A stretch of 35,099 nucleotides of DNA from the NCBI GenBank assembly GCA_021733645.1, contig JAHREJ010000046.1, positions 1 through 35,099 on the forward strand, written 5' to 3'. Each line of letters begins with the position of its first letter. Within the stretch, counting starts at the first letter, position 1. Below are positions 7,905 through 14,114 of this stretch, one piece after another. The notes under the pieces were generated by a model, which worked only from the letters and a program-made list of their open reading frames with translations, did not search any database and had not been told where the DNA came from. This DNA is from Bacillus subtilis subsp. subtilis (lineage in GTDB: Bacteria; Pseudomonadota; Gammaproteobacteria; Xanthomonadales; Xanthomonadaceae). Position numbers and translations under genes: made by a program.

Positions 7905-8756
7905 ATGACCGAACAGCTCCATCCGTACGCCAGCTCGCCCAGTCCCCTGGCCCAGGCAAAGCGCGTGCGCATCCCGCACCTGCAGCAGATGAAGGCGCGC
8001 GGCGAAAAGTGGGCGATGCTCACCGCCTACGACATGTACACCGCGGCAATTTTTGAAGATGCCGGCATCCCGGTGCTGCTGATCGGCGATTCGGCGTCCA
8101 ACAACGTGTTCGGCAATGACAGCCTGCTGCCGGTCACGGTCGATGAGCTGATGCCACTGGTGCGCGCGGTAAGTCGCTGCACCCGGCGTCCGCTGGTGAT
8201 CGCCGACCTGCCGTTCGGCTCGTACCAGGCCTCACCGGAACAGTGCTTCCACACGGCGGTGCGCTTCATGAAGGAAGGCGGCGCGCATGCGGTCAAGCTC
8301 GAAGGCGGGATCGAAATGGTGCCGCAGGTGCGCAAGCTGGTCAGCTCGGGCATCCCGGTCATGGCGCACATCGGGTTCACGCCGCAGTCGGAGCATCAGC
8401 TCGGCGGCTTCCGCGTGCAGGGCCGCGGCGACAGTGGCCCGGTGCTGGTGGAAGCGGCACGTGCGCTGGAAGCGGCGGGCGCGTTCGCGGTGCTGATCGA
8501 GATGGTGCCGGCGGATGTGGCCGCGCAGATCACCGCCGCGGTGAATGTCCCCACGGTAGGCATTGGTGCAGGCAGTGATTGCGATGCGCAGGTGCTGGTC
8601 TGGCAGGACATGGCCGGGCTGCGTACCGGACCGCTGCCGCGCTTCGTCAAGCAGTACGCCGACATGCACGGTCTGCTGCACAAGGCCGCCAGCGAGTTCG
8701 CCTCGGATGTACAGGCGGGGGTCTTCCCAGCGCCGGAACACGCGTTCCAGTCCTGA
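7905..8756 (+). CDS. panB: 3-methyl-2-oxobutanoate hydroxymethyltransferase, actinobacterial type
   Basis: PanB adds a hydroxymethyl group from 5,10-methylene-THF to alpha-ketoisovalerate, giving ketopantoate for pantothenate and CoA. The 283-residue product keeps the metal- and substrate-binding segments: WAMLTAYD, LIGDSASNNVFG, VIADLPFGSY, HAVKLEGG, IPVMAHIGFTPQS, LGGFRVQGRG, IEMVP and GIGAG. From memory, these segments and the C-terminal DMAGL...RFVKQYADM resemble the mycobacterial/actinobacterial PanB more than the usual proteobacterial form. No panC or panD is beside it. This suggests a second, transferred panB or a related function, under the divergent Lrp-type regulator. The ATG at 7905 gives a natural N-terminus. 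Confidence 0.9.
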   Translation: MTEQLHPYASSPSPLAQAKRVRIPHLQQMKARGEKWAMLTAYDMYTAAIFEDAGIPVLLIGDSASNNVFGNDSLLPVTVDELMPLVRAVSRCTRRPLVIADLPFGSYQASPEQCFHTAVRFMKEGGAHAVKLEGGIEMVPQVRKLVSSGIPVMAHIGFTPQSEHQLGGFRVQGRGDSGPVLVEAARALEAAGAFAVLIEMVPADVAAQITAAVNVPTVGIGAGSDCDAQVLVWQDMAGLRTGPLPRFVKQYADMHGLLHKAASEFASDVQAGVFPAPEHAFQS

Positions 8757-8793
8757 TTGGCACACGCGCAGGGTGCGCGCCGGAAGGGCTGTT

Positions 8794-8895
8794 CTAGCCG
8801 AGGGCGCGCAGTACTTCTTCGATCAGAACCACGTAGCAGGCCAGGAAGTAGAACTTCAGCAGAGCCGGGTGTTGCTTGGTGATGAGCGCGCGCAT
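8794..8895 (-). CDS. 33-residue putative membrane miniprotein
   Basis: The frame encodes MRALITKQHPALLKF, then a hydrophobic stretch YFLACYVVLIEEVLRALG ending in a stop at 8794. One membrane-spanning or amphipathic helix is predicted by eye. The frame is short, and no clear Shine-Dalgarno sequence precedes the ATG. Support comes from a good promoter (8925-8953) placed to give a 5' leader of about 22 bases, and from the coding-like composition. Function unknown. It lies alone between panB and the membrane protein gene at 9123. The rest of this 366-bp gap holds only the promoter and an 11-bp direct repeat. Confidence 0.5.
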   Translation of the reverse strand: MRALITKQHPALLKFYFLACYVVLIEEVLRALG

Positions 8896-8924
8896 GGGCG
8901 TGAGAAGGCTGGTTGGACCGCCCG

Positions 8925-8953
8925 ATTGTGACGGACGTGTGAATTTGTGGCAA
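8925..8953 (-). promoter_or_regulatory. promoter of the 33-residue miniprotein, with direct repeats
   Basis: On the minus strand TTGCCA (8948-8953) and CACAAT (8925-8930) are 17 bases apart. The 11-mer ACGTCCGTCAC occurs twice on this strand, at 8928-8938 over the -10 region and at 8982-8992 upstream, spaced 54 bases start to start, which suggests a regulator site. Confidence 0.45.
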
Positions 8954-9122
8954 TCATCACAGATTAAATGCACTTAGCGACGTGACGGACGTTACCCCGC
9001 GCGGTCGGATGCGCAGGTAAGTCTTTGTACCGTAAGGGTTGTTTATCGTTTCGCCAGCACGGCGCGTGCGCTGTGGGGTGGCGTCTTCTGCCTCCGGCGG
9101 TAAATGAATGCGCGTGATGCGC

Positions 9123-9596
9123 TCAGGCAGTGCCGGTGGCTGCCCTCAGCAGTCGCCTGAGCAGCACGGCCAGGACGGTGAGCGGCAATGCGAGCAGCCA
9201 TTGCTGCAGGAACAGCGCGTAAGTGATTTCCCAAGGCGTCCAGGTGTTGCCGAACAGCCGCGGGTCGGGCGGGCCGAGCCGCATCACCAGCAGCGTGGCC
9301 AGTGCGAACACCAGGTCCTGCCAGCGCGGGCAGCGACGCACAAGCACCCGGCATTCCACCCACAGCACTACCGGCATCACCACCAGGCTGGCCAACAGGG
9401 CATGCAGCAGCACATCGCTGCGCTCGTAGGCGTACATCGATGGCCATGCCCAGCCGAAACGGTCGGTCTGGAGACGCGCGGTGAGCAGGCAGGCAAACCC
9501 GATCGCGCAGAGGGTCAGTAGGCCAACGTCGATCACCCCACGCACCACACTGTGTCGAAGGGGTATCGCGCTGGCGGCGGGGGACGCGTTGGTCAT
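9123..9596 (-). CDS. integral membrane protein of unknown function
   Basis: The 157-residue product has four likely transmembrane helices (GVIDVGLLTLCAIGFACLL, VLLHALLASLVVMPVVLW, LVFALATLLVMRLG and a last hydrophobic stretch from WEITYALFLQQWLL to the Arg-rich end RRLLRAATG). I recognise no family. The ATG at 9596 (MTNASPAASAIP) is chosen because it precedes the first helix by a short polar tail, while the longer read-through upstream is antiparallel to the spacer of the GNAT gene. It is divergent from the acetyltransferase gene, with a 125-bp spacer. Confidence 0.75.
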   Translation of the reverse strand: MTNASPAASAIPLRHSVVRGVIDVGLLTLCAIGFACLLTARLQTDRFGWAWPSMYAYERSDVLLHALLASLVVMPVVLWVECRVLVRRCPRWQDLVFALATLLVMRLGPPDPRLFGNTWTPWEITYALFLQQWLLALPLTVLAVLLRRLLRAATGTA

Positions 9597-9721
9597 GCGT
9601 GTGCCGTGCGTTGCGGGCGGCCATCTCAACAGATTCAAGCGTGCTTGTCGTGCTCGGCGCGTGCCGGTTGCGTTGCATGGCTTACAGTGGACTTCGCGCA
9701 CAATCGCCACAAGGAGCACGC

Positions 9722-10204
9722 ATGATCAGGACGCTGCACGACGCCGACCGCCAAGCCGCCAGCGCCCTGTGCATGCGCGCGTTCCTGCTTGCGGTGGCGC
9801 CGTCCTTGTCCGCCGCCGGCGTGGATACCTTCACTGCGGTGGCATCGGCCGAAGGCTTCGCACAGCGAAGCACGCAGGGCAACCTGCAGCTGTGTTTCGC
9901 GCACGATGGCGTGCTGCAAGGCGTGGCCGAGCTGAAACAGGGGCGCCATGTGGCGATGCTGTTCGTGGACCCGGTTTGCCAGCGCCAGGGCGTGGGCGAG
10001 GCACTGCTGCTGGCGCTGTTGGCGCAGGCGCGCAGCGAGGTGGTCAGCGTGAGCGCGTCGCTGCCGTCGGTACCGTTCTATGCGCGGCACGGGTTCACGT
10101 GTGCCGGTGGCCTGGCCGAATCAGCAGGGCTGGTGTACCAGCCGATGGAAATGGCCGTGCCCGGCGTGGCAACGCCCGTGCTGGGCGCGATGCTGTCGCA
10201 CTGA
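9722..10204 (+). CDS. GNAT family N-acetyltransferase
   Basis: The 160-residue product would transfer an acetyl group from acetyl-CoA to an amine on a small molecule or protein. The acetyl-CoA-binding motif A is seen as VAMLFVDPVCQRQGVGEALLLALL, and the motif B region as VPFYARHGFTCAG. Length fits a single GNAT domain. A strong Shine-Dalgarno AAGGAG precedes the ATG at 9722 (MIRTLHDADRQAAS). The acceptor substrate cannot be inferred. Confidence 0.88.
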   Translation: MIRTLHDADRQAASALCMRAFLLAVAPSLSAAGVDTFTAVASAEGFAQRSTQGNLQLCFAHDGVLQGVAELKQGRHVAMLFVDPVCQRQGVGEALLLALLAQARSEVVSVSASLPSVPFYARHGFTCAGGLAESAGLVYQPMEMAVPGVATPVLGAMLSH

Positions 10205-10315
10205 ATCCGGCGCAGGATACTTCACGCGACTCGCGCGCGTCGTTCACGGAAGCGGGACGGCCACGCGGCTAGTTTGGAAGCCTGTCAGTCATCCCGGTTG
10301 CGGGTAAGGATCATC

Positions 10316-10489
10316 ATGATCAAGTGGGCCATCATTTTCGCCGTCATCGGCCTCATTGCCGGTGCACTCGGCTTCGCCGGCATCGGTGGCGCGGCCATCG
10401 GCGTGGCCAAGTTCCTGTTCTGGGCCGGCATCATCATCGCGGTGGTGTTGTTCGTGCTTGGCATGACGATCGCCAAGAAGGTCACCTGA
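10316..10489 (+). CDS. DUF1328 (YtjA family) small membrane protein
   Basis: The 57-residue product (MIKWAIIFAVIGLIAGALGF, then a second helix FLFWAGIIIAVVLFVLG) is a two-helix inner-membrane protein of the DUF1328 family, whose role is unknown though it is often stress-induced. AAGGA stands before the ATG at 10316. It stands alone and is followed by its own strong terminator. Confidence 0.92.
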   Translation: MIKWAIIFAVIGLIAGALGFAGIGGAAIGVAKFLFWAGIIIAVVLFVLGMTIAKKVT

Positions 10490-10514
10490 TCGCGGCAGCG
10501 TCATGGCATTGAAA

Positions 10515-10549
10515 GAAAAAAGCCTGCGCAGCAATGCGCAGGCTTTTTT
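10515..10549 (+). terminator. intrinsic terminator after the DUF1328 gene
   Basis: GCCTGCGCA (10522-10530) and TGCGCAGGC (10535-10543) form a perfect 9-bp stem with loop GCAA, flanked by seven A on the left and TTTTTT on the right. The core sequence resembles the tRNA-Pro terminator at 6094. Confidence 0.92.
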
Positions 10550-10667
10550 CTGGTTCTTCTCCTGGTGACGGGGAGAGTCTCATTCCAAAGGCCGTAGCAG
10601 ATGGCGCACGGCCGTACGCGTGGCCGGGTAATCCTGGCGCGTTGTGGATCTGGTGGTGTCTTCGCTC

Positions 10668-10813
10668 GCCCGCGTACCGCAAGCCAAGCCCCGTAGGGGC
10701 CGGCAGGCCCCTGGGCAAATGTCCCCCGGCCGCCGCCTGCGGCGACAGCCTCCTCCTTTACTTTGCCCTGGGGCCTGCCGGCCCCTACGGGGCTTGACTT
10801 GCGGTGCGCGGGC
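10668..10813. repeat. long palindrome, paired GTAG repeats with 52-bp arms
   Basis: Arms 10668-10719 and 10762-10813 are inverted copies with three mismatches by eye, separated by 42 bases. Each arm contains GTAG followed by a GGGCC..GGCCCC hairpin, so the whole looks like a divergent SMAG dimer with long flanking homology. It lies in the 449-bp gap between the DUF1328 terminator and the next minus-strand gene. Bases 10550-10667 and 10814-10938 show no gene or other clear feature. Confidence 0.8.
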
Positions 10814-10938
10814 GGGAGCCGGACGTTTCAGTGGCTCTACCCACCGGCCGATGCACATGGGAAGCGTCAGCGCGCGCTTCGTGATTGCCACGCGAACAGG
10901 AGAAGCGTCTTTTTTTCCGGGCGGCCCTGCGCGCTGCG

Positions 10939-11706
10939 TTACCGGAAGAAGAACGACACCCCCAGCCCCGCCTGCAGGTCCGGGCTGTCGTCATCCAGGC
11001 CAAGGTCGAACGAGGCGTCCAGCTGCACCGCGCGGGCCACCATCCAGGTGACGCCGGCACCGGCGATGGCGGTGGACGGCTCGCCGCGGGTGCGGGTGAA
11101 GCCGGCCTCCAGGTAGCTGCTGACGGTGTCGGTCAATGCCACGCTCATGCTGGGCGACCAGGTGAACGAGTCCTCGCCGGCGCCGCGGGTGGCATTGGCG
11201 TAGAGCGCGCCGCTCCAGCGGTCGTCGAAACTGTATTCATAGCTGCCGCCCAGCGCGTACTGCGTGCCGCCTTCGCTGAAATCGCGCGCGCCGGTCGCAA
11301 ACGTGGTGCTGGCCAGCAGCGCCCAGGCGTGTTTGTCCGATGGGGTGGGCAGGGCAACCTTCAGCGCCAGGCCACTGTCGCCGCCGCCGTTGCGGCTACG
11401 GGCCGAGTCGTTGCGCGGTTTCAGTTGAAGGTGGTTGAACGGTGTACTGAACGCCTGCAGCTCCACCCGTTCGGCCAGGCCGATGCGCAGGTTGATGTCG
11501 CTGCTGTACTGGGTGGAGCGGGTGCCGTCGGCATCGCGGTCGCGCTCCAGACTGGGCAGGCCCCACTCCAATGCCACGCTGCCGCGTGGCAGGGTAGTTG
11601 GCGAGAAGCCGATGCCAGGGCGGTCGAAGGCCGGGGTCTGGTCGCCATCCTGGGCCAGGGCAGGGCAGGCGATCAACAACAGGGCAAGGGCAACAGGCAG
11701 GCGCAT
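10939..11706 (-). CDS. outer-membrane beta-barrel protein, MetA-phenol-type transporter family
   Basis: The 255-residue product has a signal peptide (MRLPVALALLLIACPALA, cut before QDG) and alternating beta-strand-like segments ending in the C-terminal FFFR, whose penultimate aromatic residues match an outer-membrane insertion signal. The pattern, including RIGLAERVELQAFSTPFN and YALGGSYEYSFDDRW, resembles the 'MetA-pathway of phenol degradation' outer-membrane family (PF13557), though no phenol genes are nearby. It is 79 bases downstream of the HTH-less TetR-domain gene and in the same direction, so it may be the last gene of the mipA operon. Confidence 0.8.
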   Translation of the reverse strand: MRLPVALALLLIACPALAQDGDQTPAFDRPGIGFSPTTLPRGSVALEWGLPSLERDRDADGTRSTQYSSDINLRIGLAERVELQAFSTPFNHLQLKPRNDSARSRNGGGDSGLALKVALPTPSDKHAWALLASTTFATGARDFSEGGTQYALGGSYEYSFDDRWSGALYANATRGAGEDSFTWSPSMSVALTDTVSSYLEAGFTRTRGEPSTAIAGAGVTWMVARAVQLDASFDLGLDDDSPDLQAGLGVSFFFR

Positions 11707-11785
11707 CAGGCAATCTCCGGGTGGCGGTGCAGCGCCGGAGAGTGTGCCGCACGCGGGCGTGAGGAGGCAGCCCGTGTCGCCTGGC

Positions 11786-12211
11786 TCAGGCCTCGGCGCG
11801 GGTCAGTGCCAGCAGGCCCTCCAGCAGGCGGTTGGCGCGTGGGCGGCCGTCGGCGTCGATCGGCTCGGCCAGCGATTGCAGCCAGAAACCGTGCGCGGCA
11901 CGTCGCGCCGCGGTGAGCCGGTGATCGCTGCCTTCGCCGGGATACTGCTGCAGCTGGGCCTGTATCCAGCGTTTGAGCGCCTGCGCGATCTGCGGGTCGG
12001 GACGGCCACGCGGGGCACCGGGGCCCGGGTCGCTGGGCGCCAGGCAGGCGCGGAAGATCGCGGTGACGTAGGCGCGCGAAAAGCGCCCATGCGCGACCGG
12101 GTCTTCGGCGATCAAGGCCTGCACGGCGTGATCGAAATCGACCAGGGCCAGGGCCAGCAGCGGATCTTCGCCGCCGTCGTGGGCGCTCATCATCGGGAAA
12201 GGACGGCTCAT
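11786..12211 (-). CDS. HTH-less TetR-type ligand-domain protein
   Basis: The 141-residue product aligns with the C-terminal ligand domain of the TetR at 6216-6797: ALIAEDPVAHGRFSRAYV here matches ALIAVDPVPHGRFTRAYV there, and RRAAHGFWLQSLAE matches RLAADGYWLQALGG. The helix-turn-helix that should precede it is absent; only about 25 unrelated residues (MSRPFPMMSAHDGGED) come before. TGGAG lies 6 bases before the ATG, so this is an intact gene start and not a frameshift remnant. It probably binds a ligand or another TetR subunit rather than DNA. It is third in a minus-strand unit behind mipA and the 77-residue gene (37-base gap). Confidence 0.8.
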   Translation of the reverse strand: MSRPFPMMSAHDGGEDPLLALALVDFDHAVQALIAEDPVAHGRFSRAYVTAIFRACLAPSDPGPGAPRGRPDPQIAQALKRWIQAQLQQYPGEGSDHRLTAARRAAHGFWLQSLAEPIDADGRPRANRLLEGLLALTRAEA

Positions 12212-12248
12212 GCGGGCTCCAGGGGCGGGGATGGGCGGGGGGATCGGC

Positions 12249-12482
12249 TCAGTGCGTCGCCGTGGCCCGTGGCAGGCGCGGTGCGGCCGCGCCGGGTTGC
12301 AGCAGGAGCGCGTTCAACAGCGCGATCACCCGTTCGCCCTGGCCGTCGCAGGCCAGCTCGAAGGTGGTCTGCCCGCCCAGCGAAGGCAGCGGCGCATGCA
12401 GGATCCACTCCAGTACCGCGCTGCGGTCTGGTTCGATACGCAGGGCTACATCGGCAACACGACGTACGATTCCCTGGCGCAT
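12249..12482 (-). CDS. 77-residue protein resembling the MbcA/ParS C-terminal domain
   Basis: The ATG is only two bases after the mipA stop, so translation is probably coupled. The core VLEWILHAPLPSLGGQTTFE, followed by LACDGQGERVIALL, matches the pattern W-L-x-x-P-x-x-x-L-G-G-x-x-P-x-E-L-x-x-x-x-x-G that I know from the C-terminal DUF2384 domain of Xre/MbcA/ParS antitoxins, except that the usual Pro of the P-x-E-L step is Thr. No Xre N-terminal HTH and no RES-domain toxin partner is present. The assignment is by eye and moderate. If wrong, it is an orphan small protein of this operon. Confidence 0.6.
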   Translation of the reverse strand: MRQGIVRRVADVALRIEPDRSAVLEWILHAPLPSLGGQTTFELACDGQGERVIALLNALLLQPGAAAPRLPRATATH

Positions 12483-12484
12483 GG

Positions 12485-13327
12485 TCAGAATCCGTAGCTG
12501 AGCGAAAGTGCGGCCGAGTCCATATGGTCCCCGGCAGTCATCGGGCTGTCCTTGACCGCATTGGACAGCACCGTGCGGCGCAGTGATGCCGCTGCGGTCC
12601 AGTGCGGCCCCAACGGCATCACCGCGGTCAGATCGAAGTAGGGCGACACGCCACTGCCGGCGCGATAGGCGGCCAGGCCGCTGCGCCCGGCTTCCGCGCT
12701 GCTGACCCCGAAGTAGTAATCGTTGAGTGCGCTGCCGGCGTAGGTGGCGCCAATCCCGGGCATCAGCGTGACGCGGCCGGTGGGCAACGGATAGGCGTAC
12801 TTGGCGTCGGCGGCGATGCCACCGCCATGACCGCTGACCTCGGCCTGCACGTTGCCCTGCACGATGCCCCACGTTGCGTTGTGCCGCACCGCCACCCCGG
12901 CCATCGCCGAGAAGCTGCGGTTGGAGAGCTGGCGCAGGCGCAGGTCGTCGCTGTCGTTGTGCTTGAAGCGCATCATGTACGGCGATGCCAGCAGCGATAC
13001 TTCGGTGGAAGCGTTGTCAAACAGCGTGTAGCCGAAGCTGCCCCCGCGGAAATGGAACTTGCGGCCTTCGTAGCTGATGACCGGCGCACCCACGGTGTCG
13101 GTCTTGTAACCGGCATAGGGCGATTTGAGTGCCACCACCGCCACCCCAAGGCTGCTGCGGGGCTTGGCCCCGGGCGCCTGGGCCAGGGCGCTGCCGGCGG
13201 CCAGCCAGGCCACGGTGGCCAGGCACAGCGCGGCAACATACGGACCGATCGGGCGCGGGCCATCATGACCGGTGCCGTGGGTGCAGTTGCCTGCGGGGGG
13301 GACGATGTCCTTGCAACGCTCGCGCAT
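12485..13327 (-). CDS. MipA/OmpV family outer-membrane protein
   Basis: MipA-type proteins are outer-membrane scaffolds linked to murein synthesis and hydrolysis complexes, or OmpV-like barrels induced by antimicrobials. The 280-residue product ends ALSLSYGF, with a terminal Phe suited to barrel insertion, and shows family segments such as SPYAGYKTDTVGAPVISYEG and VTLMPGIGATYAGS. A signal peptide core VAALCLATVAWLAAGSALA ends before QAPG. The chosen ATG at 13327 gives an unusually long 25-residue n-region before it, but no closer in-frame start is visible. It is the first gene of a unit with the MbcA-like and TetR-domain genes and is divergent from the two-component genes, a neighbourhood often seen for this family. 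Confidence 0.85.
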   Translation of the reverse strand: MRERCKDIVPPAGNCTHGTGHDGPRPIGPYVAALCLATVAWLAAGSALAQAPGAKPRSSLGVAVVALKSPYAGYKTDTVGAPVISYEGRKFHFRGGSFGYTLFDNASTEVSLLASPYMMRFKHNDSDDLRLRQLSNRSFSAMAGVAVRHNATWGIVQGNVQAEVSGHGGGIAADAKYAYPLPTGRVTLMPGIGATYAGSALNDYYFGVSSAEAGRSGLAAYRAGSGVSPYFDLTAVMPLGPHWTAAASLRRTVLSNAVKDSPMTAGDHMDSAALSLSYGF

Positions 13328-13351
13328 GTACCTGCCACACTGGGAATGCCA

Positions 13352-13372
13352 AGCCGGTAGGGTGCGCCGGCT
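13352..13372 (-). other. hairpin in the mipA / response regulator spacer
   Basis: AGCCGG (13352-13357) and CCGGCT (13367-13372) form an inverted repeat with a 9-base loop. On the minus strand it reads GTAGCCGG, so it may be a degenerate GTAG repeat or an operator for the divergent promoters of mipA and the response regulator (spacer 13328-13439). Confidence 0.35.
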
Positions 13373-13439
13373 ACATTGTCGGAACGTTGCGCCGGGCCGC
13401 GCGGTACCATCGGCAGCCGTCGCCCTGTGTGTCCTGCCC

Positions 13440-14114
13440 ATGCGCATCCTGCTGCTGGAAGATGATCCGGAACTGGCCAGTGCCATCCAGGCCAGCCTGG
13501 GCCGGCATGGCATGGTGGTGGATGTGGTGGCGAGCATGGCCCAGGCCGGCGAGGCGCTCAAAGCCGGCGTGCACCAGATCCTGCTGTTGGACCGGCAGCT
13601 GCCTGACGGCGACGGCGCCAACTTCGTGCGCGTGGCGCGCAGCCTGGTGCCCAACCTGCCGGTGATCATGCTGACCGCGCGCGATTCGGTGGCCGACCGC
13701 GTGGTGGGGCTGGACGTGGGCGCCGATGATTACCTGACCAAGCCATTTGCCGTGGAAGAGCTGCTGGCGCGCATTCGCGCGATCTCGCGGCGGCCCTCGC
13801 AGATTGCGCTGCCGGTGCTGTTGTTGGGCCGGCTGCAGTTCGATTTCGTTGGCCGCGAGGCCAGCGTCGGTGGGGCACTGTTGGCCCTGCCGCGCCGCCA
13901 GCTGCTGGTGCTTGAGGCACTGGCGGTGCGCCAGGGCCGTACCGTGGCGCGCGCGGCGTTGCTGGAGGCGGTGTATGGCTTCGACGATGCCATCCAGTCC
14001 AATGCGCTGGACGCGCATGTGTCCAAGCTGCGCAGGGCATTGAGCGAGGCCGATGCGCGCGTGGAGATCCACGTCATGCGCGGCATTGGCTATCTGTTGA
14101 AGGAGGTGGCATGA
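13440..14114 (+). CDS. OmpR/PhoB-type response regulator
   Basis: The 224-residue cytoplasmic regulator has a receiver domain with the acidic pair Asp8-Asp9 (LLLEDDPEL), phospho-acceptor Asp51 (ILLLDRQLPDGDG), Thr79 and Lys101 (YLTKP), then a winged-helix DNA-binding domain (SNALDAHVSKLRRAL, then GIGYLLKEVA). The layout is that of QseB/TctD-like members. The ATG at 13440 gives the standard MRILLLEDD start. The kinase gene overlaps its stop by four bases (ATGA). Its likely targets include its own promoter and the divergent mipA operon, but no direct repeat could be assigned with certainty. Confidence 0.95.
   Translation: MRILLLEDDPELASAIQASLGRHGMVVDVVASMAQAGEALKAGVHQILLLDRQLPDGDGANFVRVARSLVPNLPVIMLTARDSVADRVVGLDVGADDYLTKPFAVEELLARIRAISRRPSQIALPVLLLGRLQFDFVGREASVGGALLALPRRQLLVLEALAVRQGRTVARAALLEAVYGFDDAIQSNALDAHVSKLRRALSEADARVEIHVMRGIGYLLKEVA

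Noticed and set aside
10550..10938. Open frames encoding Arg/Pro/Gly-rich peptides around the long palindrome
   Set aside because: They exist on both strands only because the arms are inverted copies; no start context, no conserved fold.
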